From Hyaloperonospora brassicae (lineage: Eukaryota; Oomycota; Peronosporomycetes; Peronosporales; Peronosporaceae), in contig CANTFL010000361.1 of assembly GCA_947650285.1 (NCBI GenBank), positions 1-64,000 on the forward strand: DNA of 64,000 nucleotides, read 5' to 3'. Below, piece after piece: positions 35,896 to 50,420 of this stretch (position 1 is its first letter; each line of letters begins with the position of its first letter). The notes under the pieces were generated by a model. It did not search any database. It was given only the letters and a program-made list of their open reading frames with translations, and was not told where the DNA came from. A program made the translations under genes and the position numbers.

Positions 35896-38800
35896 AATAG
35901 CTGGATCGCAATACTTGAGGAGTATACAACGATGAAATTGAGACTTTATGTATTGCAAAAGAGGCAATAGATGCTAATACGATTATGGCAGGTATCTCGG
36001 TCATGCACATGCGATATCGTATTAAATCTCGCTATAGCGGTTCCTCGGATAACCCATATTCTCATTACTCATACCTCATATAATTCGTACAAATTGAATT
36101 TCACCATGCTCGTTCTATGGCCGCTTACTCATAACTCGAAACCCTTAAGTATAGGGCCACAATAAGTTATGCGGGGGACAATAATCATGCAAGGATACTT
36201 TTTACAATGATTATTTACATTCCTTCATTAATATGTGCAATTTGAACAGGAAGAAGTGCCTGATTTAACTAATGTAGTGAAGCCAAGAGTCGAGGGTGAT
36301 CTGAGTGGTGAGATTTCCATACGCAAATGAAAATCCTTCAGTATTATGCTCTGGTGGGATTCGATAATACGACTTGCTCCTCCTGATCCTCCTTTTCTTC
36401 AGCCATATGTATAGTCTGGATTATCTCACTGTCATTCAACTCCACCTGTGTGCTTCATCCTCCTCCACTAAATATATCATATTGGAAATGGCCACTAGTA
36501 ACACGAGATGAGTATTATTAATGGGACCCTGCAACTCGCGCTCAGCGACATGCTCCTCATGTTTATCCACAGTAAGACAAAGACGGGGATACAAATAGTC
36601 CAGTGTGGCTTAAAATCTTTGCCGCAGTTGCATCTGGAATTTTCTCGCACGCTTCCCCACTCCATTTCATATCGTTCAACTAGTCGACCATCTAAATGTC
36701 AACATCGCCTAGTTTGTCGCTGTCCACAGCATTCTAAAGTTGGAGGCGCTTATCGTGGCGATTAAAGGCAGTTATGATTCCGCCCTCCATCGGATGAATT
36801 TTTGCGGTAAAGTTCAAAGGCATGAATCGTACATAAACATTCTCCAGCTTCGGATCATTGGCAGTATTAGATGATGCATTATGTAGCCAAAAACAAGACA
36901 TTTGTTATTCATAACTGATAATGATACTGATAAATTAAAAGCGTATTAGATTTCCCTGATGAAGTGTAATGCATTTGATAAAATTATGGTTTACTTAGGT
37001 TCATGTCCGTGCTGAATTCTTCAACCAATCCTGAATCAGAGCAACAGTCATCCAAGCAATGTTGTTGTTCCTCTAGAAGAATTCGAACTGCTCTCCAGAA
37101 ATTCGCTCAAAGTAGAGAGTTCTTTTTGCTTTCACAATAAATTCGGCGTCATTTTAATTGATACCATCCGAATCGGCCGTGAAAGCAATATTGACTTAAG
37201 CCTAAAATAATAGGAAATTTGGGTATGAACTGAAATATGAAGTCTTATTGCTTTTATTGAAATCGAATCAAGACCGACGTTCTCTCTCTAGAAACCCTCG
37301 ATTTCTTCCGAAACCATGTTGTAAAATAGACCAAGATTACAACATAAATCTACAGCATTAGACTAAATAAAGACTTCTTCAATTTATACATACTTTTGCT
37401 TCCATGTTGATAACATTATGGGGGTCGTAGCAAACAATTACGATCCTTAATTCAGACAATGCTACATCCATGGCTTGCTCATTTTCTGAACTACTCTCTC
37501 CGTGTATCCAAATGCTGAGGAGATTGTTTTGCTTCTTAAAGCGCTGCAACTATCCACTAGAAAATATGATGGTTTCCTCAGGTTACCAAGTCGTGTAGAA
37601 ACACAGTGGCCATGACCTTGATAATTTCTCTAGTAAGGGCAACATTCCGTGTAATGGCATTGCACGACCCGTGTTGACAATGATTCCCCCAGCTGTGGAT
37701 TCTGAGCATCCCGATGGCGTTTGAATGAGACGTTTGATATCAGTCATTGATTCCGGATCTGTGCGCTTCTTGAATAAAAGAGATGTCAGACTGGGTGTGG
37801 TGAGCACCGAACTTGCTAGATGTTCAACTTGCCTGGACACTATGGCTCGATTTTGGCGTTGTAGCCTTTGGCTGGCAGACCTACAGCCTTTGTGCATTGA
37901 TTAAGCGTGGTTGAGACATATTTTAATGAAATTTAAAGGTGGGAACCGCTAATTAAAGATGTTTTGTTCTACAAACATATTAGAAATTTACGTTACTCAT
38001 AATTGGGCAAATTTATTGAAATCGTCTACACGAATCATATGTTTTATTTAAGTAATAACTGTATTTTTTAATATCCCGTCAAAATACATTCAGCTAAGAG
38101 ACACGTAGTAGGGCGTTTGGCTAACTATAATGAATGGATATGCCATCTTAAAGGGTAGCGAGTATCGGGCGGCACAGAGGTCGCGGAAAATTCCAATATA
38201 TGTGTATGTGAAGGTTGTTGCGACAGCAAAGCGATTCGCCACGATAGTTAATAAACTTAAAAGAAATTTAGTCTTGGTTTTATAGGAACGTGGGTCGGAA
38301 TTAACGAGCTACCATGGTTGACACAACGTAGGATATATTAGTTGAAAAGAGAGATCATGATGTATGTGTCATATGTAAATCAGATCGACTGGAACAAGTA
38401 TGCTGGAAGAAAAATCTACGCGATTAATACGGCGCATGATCGAGTTTGTGAAGCACCATATTATTTGATTAATCGTTGGGATATACATTCTATCTTAAAA
38501 GAGATTTTGCATTCAGAAAGTAACATATCGCTCAGTTACTACCTACAAAAATAGCGGTATAGCATATAGCGTCAAGCTCAACATATAAATGATGAGATAA
38601 GCGCTTAACTGAAGATCGCGACCTAAAATTGGGCGGATCGATATGATCAAGGCCGCTATCTGCTAAGCATGTATGGCCGATGGCAGGTTACAATATATAT
38701 GGATCGCCGTAAGTACGCATGTGCCCTAATGTAAGCTCACACGTGGTATTAAAGTTTCAGGATGTCGATCATTGCGATGATCAAGTTGCATGGATAAAGG

Positions 38801-41800
38801 TCACGGGTACTGCCTACATTAATTGTATAAACAAACGCTGAAATTCAAGAAAATGTTTGTAGAACGTCTCAAAGAACAAATGAGTATAAATTAATCTGTT
38901 TGCGCTGATGTTGACGAAGCGCTAGTGTTGAAATCCACCTAAAAGTGGAACCCTAAAGATTCTGTATTTGATGTGGAGGAGACATTAGTTGTCGGGTCGG
39001 GCCAAAACCCGAGGTTCGGTAGATTGCATCGATAGATCTAGATCAATTTTTAGGTAAACAGTGGGTTGTTGTGGGTATCCAAGGTCGTTTCAAATTGTAG
39101 CGGTATGGTCTTAGCTTCCCTCATGCAATTGAGTAAGACAGAGTGCTTTAAAGGTAAATCAGCCTTTAAAAAACGTTTTGCACTAACAAAATTTCAATTA
39201 TAAGTGTTTGAATAAATGAAAGGAGGCTGCACTATATGATGGAGTGGGTCGTAGTTGAGTGGGGCAATCGAACAAACTCATGAAGACAAACCGCGATCAA
39301 AATTTAGCGTAATAAAACCGAAAAAATGTTTTAGGACATAAAAATAAAATATTTAATGTGGAGATTGTTCTTAGATAAAGATTCAGAGGTACGAAAAGAA
39401 GAAACTGCCGGAGATTATGGCGATTAACGGGCCTTATTTCTTCGCGATCAAACGTAGATACTGTTGGTTCAACGGCTTTGCTATACTTGTCTAATACAAA
39501 GAAGTAATAATCACGGAATATTGGTATCTTGACATCACTAGTCTAGATAACACAGTCCTTTTCAAATTTGACGGCGTTTTATAATAAAAGTGTCCAACGG
39601 AATTTACCTATCAAAATGTACTTATATACTTCTACGCGTATAATTTTACGAGCTGATTTTAAACGACATCTAGACAGCGATCGTCGCTTTTTATGTTATT
39701 GACCAAAGTTGTCTAGGTATGTTTTGTCTTCACATTGTTCGATTGGTGTGGGGGGAGCATGGAGGTCACCTCCCACAATATTGCCGTTGGCGACATTCAA
39801 ATCTTGTGATAAATCGTTTCTCGATACTTTATCTACCCGACACCTCAAAGAAAAAGGTCCGATCTTCCGATCGAGAAGGATCATATTTTTGTTGATTATA
39901 CAGCTATTTGATTAAGATGATGGAACCCACCAAGAAATTATTCGGTCAAATAATGGCGACGCCGTCGGTTGACATCTGGACGCCGAAAAAAGAAATTCTT
40001 GGGCTCATATAATGTTTAAAAGAAGGGTCCACGTCCGGTCAGGCAACGCTTGATAAAGATTATCCGACGCGACGGCGATTTTACTTCCTGAACGATCGAT
40101 TGGAGCCTCGCAATCGTTACCCGGGATCTACTGATCGCACGTTGCACGGGTAGCAGGCAAGTGGTGAAAGGCTCAATAGAACGTGAATGATGTTTTAATC
40201 ATCACTTGATACAATGAAATCGCCAGACGAATCTCTGAACGGTTCAGACATGATATTGATTATATACTTGGCAGTGGCTTTTATAGGGTAATTGGTCAGT
40301 GGAAATATGATCTCGACGTCAAGCTGGATGCGTCTATGAAGATCGTGGTGAGAGACCAACAGGCCCAAGAAGGGTGGGAGCAGCTGAACCACGCCGACGG
40401 GACGTAGACCGTGATTCAGACAGTAATGCGGGAGCGGGAGCTTCGGTAGATATAAAAAGTCCCTCTGGGTAACAGAAGACGAGGATATATTTTCTCCAAT
40501 TTATCAATTCGCTGATGACAAGGCTATGCCTATTCGTCTGCCTCAGTAAGATGTTGATAGCCATGGGTTACTTCGATTTCCTACAATTTCGATGTCGCTC
40601 TGGTAAATTGCTTCTGGTTAACAGATCGTAAACACTTGTCGGAATTCTTAGGTTAAGCCAATTACGATTCGGCGATAATTTGGCATATCGGGCCAGATTG
40701 GCGAATAGCATTGGTGTGGTGTACAGCATTGACTTAGTAGATCGGTATGGCATTTTATATTGCGTCGACGCCTTCGTCGACGTATAGTTGGCAATAAATT
40801 TAGAGGAGAAGCTGTATCACGGGATAGTAGAGATGTGGATGAACAAGTATTATTCCGTGGTCGCTTGAGTGAAGTACTTGGCCTGGTTTAGATCCACGGG
40901 GTGTCGGTTGCTTACACTAAAAGACGATGATGTCAAATAGGGAGTGGTTGTAAGCGCAGCATATAGGAGAAAAAAAACGCTAGCGAAATGAGCACGAATA
41001 GAGCTCCAGTCGTAAGATACAGTATCGCGATCAGCCTCATTTTCTTTAGAAAATGACGGATGTGCGCTATTAGGCATCACGATTCGCAATCTTGTCTCAC
41101 AATCGATCCAATATAGCGTCAATATCAGCAATCTTCGCGACATAATGGCAGTGTCAGGATCGGATCGAAGTTACGGTACCTTAAGGTCGTCAGATGCCTG
41201 CTAATTGGGTGTACTGAAAGTCTTATATTGGATGGTTCCGGCATCCTGGAGGCCTGGATCAATTCTCGCTAAGCAATCATCGATTTCCGTTTTTTGGCTA
41301 TAAGATCCCACTGCGTTCTGATTTTAACTCCGTAGCGATTTTCAGGCTGCGATAACCTCCCAATAAGGCCATATATGTACCTTTGAAACGGTGGTGGTAG
41401 TTAAGGAACAATTGAGCATATAAGCGCTTGATCTTTTCGTCAATTCTTAAACTTCATCAAATTACTCTCTTAACGATCTGGTCGTCATCTTGCTGACGCT
41501 ATCCCTAAATTGTATTCTGGAATGAAACACACATCCGCAAGAAGCGATACTGGACGTCTTTGCGCAGATCTATCCCAACGTCGCAAAAGAAGTTCAGTAG
41601 TTGCTCTTGATGATCACTACATTATTTCTCTCTTGTAGCGTCTCTTTAATTGAACTTTAAAACCCCACCATAGCTATTTGACTTTCCTAATCATCGTAGA
41701 CCTATACCTTCACGCGAGGTCAGTCTGACGGTACACAAAAATGTGATTGTCACCCTGCTGAACAAAACGAAAGAGCACGATCCTTCAGAAAGCAGAGGTG

Positions 41801-41979
41801 TCTGGATAAGCTATTCTAGTAACTAGAAAAAATCAGGCAGATCTGCTTGGTTCTACAAAAACATTGCAAGATTCTTCGGATATAAAAAAAGGTCTGGTAT
41901 AGACAAATACAATGCGCGCAAACCGGTCTTAAATGTCGACGAAGGCAAATATAGGCATGCGGCAATGTTAACGAATAAC
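35896..41979. other. 6.1-kb AT-rich spacer between the inverted arms, no gene recognised
   Basis: Only short open frames occur (for example 37583-37897 minus, 38342-38554 plus, 40850-41143 minus), with no domain I can name and no shared repeat in the window. If the arms were ends of one long-TIR element this would be its interior, but no transposase motif is seen. Confidence 0.55.
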
Positions 41980-42987
41980 TTTGCAACAACAGGATGGATC
42001 GAGCTTTGGTTGAATTCAAGTTGACTTGTTATTTGTGAAGACAGTAGCACGAGACTCGTCGCGCTATTTGAATATGTGGGGAATAGTTGATGAATTGGAC
42101 TTTGCAACCTATGCCGAGTGTAGATGGATATGGACGAGGCGCATACCACACGATCTGCGATCCGTGATCAAGTATGAGATCACGATACATAGAATTGATG
42201 TGTACCTCAGCAAGGGATCCGTATTCGGTGACTCGCAATCCGCGATCGTCGATATAGATAAGGCGCGCGATCCTTGACTCACGATCGCGATCAAGGACGA
42301 GATCGCGATACATTGGATTGGTGTACCACACCACACGGTCCGAGATACGAGATTGAGGATTACATGAAGTTGGCCAAGTCAAGAAAACGATTATCAGGGA
42401 TAGACGACACGTGTCAGCAGATCCGAAGTTACGGGTAGGCACAGTGGTAGTTCTATGTTGGTTGGTGAAACACGAAACAGAGCTCAATTTGCTCTTGATT
42501 GCACGTGTCGACATCTCTTCCGGGTCGGGTTACTGGCCACCCGACGTCAATAAAGTCGTATACTTTAATCGAGTGATATCCCGGATTTGTTTGGCCAGGT
42601 GTCAAGAAATATTAAGACAACACCCAACTGCGATCGAACGCAGCTTTATCGTAAATTACAAGGTGTAAGATCGCGAGACGGCTCAAGTGGTCAGAAGTCC
42701 AAGCGGACAAGGTGCTATATATTGGACAAGGCGATCTCGTCGAGATCGAGATGACTCATATCGAGCACCCTACAAGTATACTCGTGATCGTTTGAAGATT
42801 CCCACACGATCACCTCCAACCATATCTCAAAAACGGCGAAGTTTCCATCGACTCGAGTCCACCTGAAAGGGTTCTTCCCGCAGTACCGACGGGTACACAA
42901 GGCATCGAAGAGAACAAGCACGAAAAAGGAGTACCCCTCTGACAAGCGGTTTTCTGGGCGCCATTATAGAGGCGGAATCGTAAGAAT
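41980..42987 (-). repeat. Right arm of the 1008-bp inverted repeat (copy R3R)
   Basis: It is the mirror of 34888-35895. The outer flank (GTTTTTGTCGG) does not match the left outer flank (CTATAGCAAG), so no target duplication surrounds the pair. Similarity stops at the same base on both arms at both ends. Confidence 0.95.
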
Positions 42988-45900
42988 GTTTTTGTCGGTA
43001 CTCTATCACATCGTTATGCAAATAAAGATGACATACATCTATATCAGTTTGATGCAAATAATGCAAATGCGACAAATACTATAATTTTTTAAGCAAATTG
43101 GAGATGTATTAGTTGTTGCAACGATCGTAAAGTAATTAAGAAAGAACCGTAGATTGCTCGTTAGCACAGTAAATATTACTATTAGGAGTTACATGCGATA
43201 TCGAACATGCACAAGAAGATTGTGGAAAATCACATGAGTATGTAAATATGATCATTTTTACATTACAAAAATGATTGCAACACGGGTATCTAAAGGTCAG
43301 GTGAAGACACACTGAGCATGCCAGCGGAGAACAACTCATTGAGTAATAACAATAAATGTCAGATGTATTTTTACATGTGACGATTTCTAAATTTCGCAAT
43401 ATGCATTCAATAGAATTTGTAAATGTAATAGTATTATCTCGGACGATTTACATCCAAGCCAGGACCACAACATCATAAAGAAATCGGTGTAAGTTACTAG
43501 ATATTCAGAGTCAGCATTCACATTAGGATTCTGCTACGCTGGAAATGAGACTCAAAAAATATCTTAGGCAATAAACTATATAATTTGCAAAAATCAAATG
43601 TAGATGGCCATTGGTCCTTGCGTGTAGTGTTGGTACTATGCAATGGTAGCCAAGTTGTCCATAATCCTGTTCCAATGTCTAATTTCAAATATAAATTCAG
43701 CATCTTCTACAGGCAATTAGTATGTGTACTCGAAATATAAAATAGGCAAGTACGATCTTGTCAATTCTTGTATATAATTAGGATAATCTAACCTATTCTA
43801 ATTTGGTAATTAAATGGCTTTTGCAGTACTGAAACCCGGGATATTATTAGTGAACAAAACACGTGGATAATGACTCAGTAAAATATCTTTAGAAAATATG
43901 TGGCATGTGTAACAAAAGTAATCCGACGAATATTTGAGAAACAGTTTTTTTAAAAAGTTGACGAAGGCACTCTATCCGTATTATATATCATTAACTTTGT
44001 AAAGCAATGGGCAGGAAAACGAAAATTCAACTCAAATGAAAACAGAGATTGGCATGTACATAATAGAAGCAATGACTGTAGACCAGGTAAGACAGATGCA
44101 TAATATATATAATATCTTTTTCATGTTGAGTCAAATTGCTACGATAACTGTTTATTTACTTCTCCATTTACATCAACAAAGTTATCGCGAACTTGATAAT
44201 GCAACATCAACTAACCACTGATGGTAGACAATACACTACTGAATTTTTTCAGTTCCGTGTGCAAACGCTTCCTTACCCTATGTTGACGTCGGCAAGTTGG
44301 ATTCGAAAAAAACTAGATATATATCTGTGGGTATTGATCACAGTAATTTTGACTATTCGGATCTCGTATCATTGTGAAAAGTTTATAAAATCATTCCGAA
44401 GACCTCACGTTGTTACTAGACGAGATGGAGGCTTGGATGTGCATCACACATATTCATCACATGCATCATGCGACTAGGCTGCATCTAGATGCAGCATTGC
44501 GAATGTGGCAAATTCACTCTTGTTAGTGGCGACATATATCGGGTTTACTAAAGTTAGGAGAAGGTCTTGGTGTGTGTTGCAAGGGCCCAAAAATATGAAA
44601 GATTGCTCTCTCAGATCGATGTGTGTACAAGTGAAACGCCCTTGATCGGAGACCAGGTACCATTAGTATGGAGGTTTGATCGGTGTTTCGTTATTCATCC
44701 ATACCATTCATGTATATTGACAAGTGGAACGTTAGGATGATAGAATGGGAGCAAAATCAGCCCTCACCCGTGAATAGGGCTTCCCGACGCTGGGATGATT
44801 TATCGAATGATGAGATAAATACCCTGTTCCCCCTAACCGACCAAGCACTAAGTCAAGTCAATTTAACAGGATTAATTGGGTACAAGGTGATGTTTCATGG
44901 TGAATCTGAGACCAGTCATATTTGCAACACCACCTGGAGATAGATGGAAAATGTTTACTATATACCAATCAGTCTTTTTAAGGTGGCTGATCATAGCTAA
45001 GATAACATTTTATGTATTGATTGCATTTGATGGTTAAGATCATTTCCTTGAAATGTCAATTTTGCGATTTTACTTTTCACTCAAATTGCCTAATGAGTAT
45101 CTGTTGTATATCTGAAATATCTATATACTAGCACCCATCGTGTACGGCAGGGACAATCGGGATATCTCATCTAGTTCGCTATTTAAGCTTTCGTTCCTCC
45201 GTGCCAGTATATACCCCAATAATTGCCTTCGCTTTCTATATTCCTTCAATCATTGACAAATTATAATGCTACACTAAGAAATGATCGAAGTATATTTCCA
45301 ATAAATATTTTTTATTCCTGTCCGATTTGTTTAAAGTATATTAATCATCCTGGTGATTGGTAAATTCAAATAAAAAAATATATAATGTTTTATAAAAAAT
45401 ACGAACAAAGTTTATAAATATATAAACACATATATAACCTGTATAACATTCCTAACATATATTTAAATTATTTAAAAAAAGATGTATTCATGCTGTATTG
45501 ATTTGTGTTGACCTCCATTTCGTACCATAAGGACTTTATAATCTTTATGTTAAAGGTTTATAAAAATGCGAATTTAAAGAATAATTTAAATTAGCAAAGT
45601 ATTTGACGTTTAAGGGAGTATCATGTGATTAAAATTGAGTTCTATGTCAGTTCGGCCTATAATGGAATTTTGATAGACAGAATTATCTTCTTCATCTTCT
45701 TTACTAAGGGATGCACCCTTTTCTTCGGGCTAGATTTCGTAAATTTGTACTTAAAAGCTCCTACTAACATTAGATGCAGCATACGAGGAGAAGGACTGGA
45801 TATCGATCTAGTGAGACGGCTCATAATGTTGAATGATTGAATCATGAAGTTACACGACTGGACGAAGGGAGGTCGCGACGCAAGAGTATCAGATCTCTGA

Positions 45901-48900
45901 GTGAAGATTGTCACACAGAGAATAAATCCCGAAACCTAATACATATCCATATGGAAAACTTACAAGTCAGTAATAAATGGCTTTAGATCTCCCGGATCAT
46001 GGGCACACGAGGTGACCACAAATTGATACTACAATGAACGGGTCTGTCTACACCTCCATGAGACGGTAAGTTTATGCAAGTGAAAGGACTACCATTCTTC
46101 ATCATATTAGTGCGATCGGCTTTTCCACATATGAATATATTCACTATATCGGTCGAGCGACTGATGGACATATAAAGCATGATTATACAATAAATCAATA
46201 CCAATCGTGAAAGTGGATCCAATCGAACCAAGTATTCAAAGTATTAAATATGCGTAATCATAAGCTAAAAATCTGGCCTGTACGGGACAAGCTCGCCTTC
46301 GCAAACACATATTATTCATGAGTCACCCATAGCAACAGCTCTGTTTTACCGTTAACTGTTAACGTTTTGGACATAATACATTCATTTAAAAACCTCTATA
46401 TGAAAATTATTTTAAATATTCCTGATTCTAAACTACAGGTCGCGGAAAGGTCCTTCGCGGACTAAAAGGCCAAAACTTTATTTACGTAACGGTGTACGGC
46501 TCAATATAACTCTACGAGTGAAGTAAGCTTCATTCTTTTTAAGATCCTAACATTCTTAATGACATCCTTGCAGGCTGAAAAAATTAGTTTAGGAAGTCTG
46601 GTTGAAGTTATCGTGGAATCACCAAGTGTAACGATTCCTCATGGACTTTCGCTTTTTTAGTTACCATAAACCTAACAAAATGATCTTCTTACATCTCTTT
46701 CGTTTATAGACGCAATCCTGGCATACATTATCACCCCTTCTACTCTAAACTGATTCAAACATCCAATAAGACACAAATTTAAAATTGAGAAAATCATCTC
46801 TCTTCTTAATGAGCTTTCTTCATGCGCTCATTCCATATTGCTAAAAAATATTATAACGTAAGGCCTCTGGTGGTCGGAGATTTCTTTCTACAACCCGATG
46901 ATCACAGACTATATCACCTCGAGATTGAATGAATATGACCAGTAGCTGTTTCATTGATTCGCAGATATAGATGCCTGTAGTCTCAATCCGTACGTAAGAG
47001 CTTTCTTGCTGCGTCGGAAGACCAAAAAAATCAGACAATCCGCAATTTAAATGTAGTCCCGCTTGATTTGTAAATATTTATCGGCCGGTTACGATCAGTA
47101 TTTCCCATCGCTTGATAGGCAGCATCTTAGTCGCTCCGTATCTACCGGATTACTAGGCATTTATTTCCAGAACTATAATATCTTTACTAGTATGACCTAA
47201 CCGGAGCTTGACAAAAAATTAGGCTTGATACTCAGGTGTTTGAAAAATCTGATACCTTACAAAGTTCGATGTGGCACGCCATTCGTTCATTCAGGTAGCT
47301 TCATCTGATCTCTTAATATGATAAGCCTCTTAAAAAATCCCCAATTTACCGTCGAAGCGGAGAAGTAACAGACTGTTGTCTGATTCTAATGTACGCGTCG
47401 GCAATTTATAGTTTGCTAAGGTTGCTTCCCTGAAGCGATCGCGAATGTCCAATATTTACCGCTTAAAGGGGTGAATAATAAACGAGAACTCTAAGTAACC
47501 CATACTTATACTTCTCATGTATTCTGTTCCAGGTTGATGGGCGACCAATCCAAAAAAATGAGAATTTTTTGGATGAGTCGAGATCGCTGCCCACCGGCGT
47601 ATACTACTAGATATAAGTAATGATTAATTTACCCCACTTACGTCAAATATTGCGTAAGAAGATATATGTCTATTTAAATATTAGCATTGAAAATCATACA
47701 TCGAAAATTCGGAGCAGGAATACCACCGCTTTTTTACCATCATTCCGTGATCCAATTCAAATCGAAACAGATCCTTATATCTTTAGGATTTTGGAATTTG
47801 TTTTAATCGTTACTGTTTCGTGGACTTTCTCTTGCTTTTGCATTAGATCTTATGATACATATTACTTCCTCGCATGAGACACGACCATCGGAGACTATTT
47901 TCACACAAATTGTTTAAAATTTGGAGTCCAGTCAATCATGGCATTTGGCTTAGTGAACGCAACCGACTCTCAATTTTGCATAGTTTTAGCTAACGTAAAG
48001 AATCATGCTATTCTGAATCAGAGCATGATCAGATTCGACCCCACTAGTAGCGGCCTCGTAGGGATCGCCATGACCACTGGTGTAGGCTTATGATCTCTTC
48101 CAACATAATCAATTCAATTTCGGTCATTCCAAACACCATTTGCCTGTACCTGTAGGTTTTTAATACGTCTAGTATCATATAATGGGCCTTCCGCAGTTCA
48201 AATAACACGGGTGCACTTATTTCAAGTCTTTTAAAAATTGTTATGATCCAGAGTTTTGAGAAAATACTCATATATCGCTACGCTTGGAAAAATGGGACGT
48301 TTACTAGCGGTCTTTGATCTTTGTGATGCGCTTCTATCCCTTTCATGAAACATAAGGTCCCCAAACAGTCCACCTTATGTCCATCTCAAAAAGATAGGCC
48401 AACCAAATTTGTATTATTCATTTATTACACACATTTAGGAGTATCTATACATTATTATATAGGAAGGATCACGATAAAGCTGGAATCAATATGTCATCAA
48501 AATTTGTGTTAAAATATCACCGTGAAGATATTTTGTAGCAGTTGACCGTCAAAGAACAGCGCGTCTACCAATATTGTGTCTCAAAATTGCGTAAATAATC
48601 TAGCGTCACGAACTATTGTATATCTTCTTTATGTGCTTTGCATATAAGGAACTAGAAGAACTATAGAGAGCCACCCTATTGTCTTGGAGACACAAAAAGA
48701 TCTTAAACATAATTTAGATTTTTTCAAAAGACCAAGACATGCGCATACTGGTTACATTTACCTGCATGATGTAGATAATGCCTGTCGTCGATCATCAGGA
48801 TACATAGCTGTAAAGCGTTAGACCAGTAGCGTCAAAGGATTAGGAGCGCTCGGGTTGAGTAGGCTTACAAGCAGCAAAAATAGGATCCTTGTCTGCGACA

Positions 48901-49649
48901 ATGCGGTCAATTTACTTTGAGGTAACGCTTGCATTCTACTCGATCGTGACTCGTAAGTGTCGATTAAAATTGACCTGTTCGTCCAGTAAACGACGAGCTG
49001 GTGATATTTGTCATGAGACGCTTTTATATAGCGTTGTTTTTGTGTCACCCTGTTTAGGATTACCTGAGATTACATTAAAATCATGTAGGACGCACACTGC
49101 ATCCTGCGACGTGTGAACTTGTGTAGAGATTCAACTTACCCAAAGTGAAAGCTGCCTAAAAGCTGTCAAGATTATCAGGCTTCTGGATATTTGAGAAAAG
49201 AACCGGTTAGGCAAAATCCACAACTGATCGCAAGTTAGAGATTAGCATAGATGTGTAGCCTGGCATACTTCTTCGCTTCGCCAGCCTAGCGCATCGATTG
49301 TTGAGTTGATGCGCTGAAATTGTATAAATAATGATTTATAGAAGTACTATCTTACAGTAGCTTACATATAAAATCATTTCGACTTCTTAAATATATAAAT
49401 AGAACTGGCGTGTTTATATGTTTACCTGATGATGACGATTTGTATTATCTTGGTAAAAGTCGCCAAAAAGGAGGCATTGTTTACTTAAAAAGTATTATTA
49501 CTTATCAATCCGACATATACAGAGCGATTATGGACACTTCCTAGTAACCACTTATGTTAATACGCAATATGTCCGAACGTCAATAGCACTAGAGTCGTGA
49601 ACGGTGCCATGAGATCGGGCATGTTTGTTGAATTGGCTATCACGAGATT
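42988..49649. other. AT-rich sequence, no gene recognised
   Basis: Short open frames only. The longest acceptable-looking one is 44683-44943 plus (86 codons, no known motif). 45360-45480 is an almost pure A/T block. No signal peptide followed by RXLR was found, so no effector is claimed. Confidence 0.55.
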
Positions 49650-50420
49650 ATAGCGATTCCGACTCACCACTGGCGCCCAGACAACCGACTGCCGGACGGT
49701 GTCACCCGAGTTCGTGCTTGTTTTTTCTGTAACTTGTGAGCCCTCCCACAGGGCAAATAGCACTCTTACGGGTCGTATTCGTGCTATGGATAAGGTACAA
49801 CGGTTCGAGATACAGTTGGAGGTGATCGTGTAAAAATTTTCACTCGGCCTCAAGTGTACTTAATTAGTACTCGAAATGAGCTACCATTATTTCTACGAAA
49901 TCGCCTTGCCCTTTGTTTGCGCTTCTTTCGCGAGCCTTATTACCACTTGATCCATCTCGCGATTCTGCACTCTGCGACTAATCACATCTAGAAGGGTTTA
50001 CTGATATTCTGCACTCCTAGCTAAATAATAGCGAATTTATCGTCTTGATGGTAAGTAGATCTTCTAAGACCCCGGGAGGCAAAGTAATCCTAACTGAAAG
50101 GAAAATGACGCTTGCACACTTAATGGTAAATTGATCTTTTATCATTGTATGTTATCCAGCCAAATTTTTAATCTTTGACTAATCCTATCCTAAAATATAG
50201 GTCTGACCACCAATGTCGTCTTGAGCTGTCGAGATTCGATGACCCATCATACACGGTAGTCATAGACAGATTGACTTGATATACCATCCTGAGGTCGCGG
50301 TGCAGGAGACCGCGTAACCCAAGATCGCATTACCCGCGAGCCCTCCACCTGAGGCGCATTAGCCAAGATCGCTTCACCTAATATTGCGATGCTCAAGTTC
50401 GCGTTGAGCGAGTTCTCGAT
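49650..50420. repeat. Interspersed repeat R, diverged copy R4
   Basis: It starts with CCACTGGCGCCCAGAC (49668 onward). It continues with 'TGGAGGTGATCGTGT', also present in R3, a diverged 'CCACTTGATCCATCTCGCGAT' block and, near 50300-50400, repeated AAGATCGC units. The left limit is approximate. Confidence 0.6.

Noticed and set aside
39696..39884. 'IVGGDLHAPP' resembling an endonuclease motif of a LINE element
   Set aside because: The frame is only 62 codons, has no other endonuclease motif around it, and nothing nearby reads as LINE reverse transcriptase.
43000..49600. Candidate secreted effectors among the short frames
   Set aside because: None combines a convincing signal peptide with an RXLR or LFLAK-type motif.
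49668..49690. TGGCGCCCAGAC in repeat R as a primer-binding site of a second retroelement family
   Set aside because: Possible, but the matching strand can equally be read as a conserved peptide, and no LTR end or gag-pol follows in any of the copies, so I did not annotate it.
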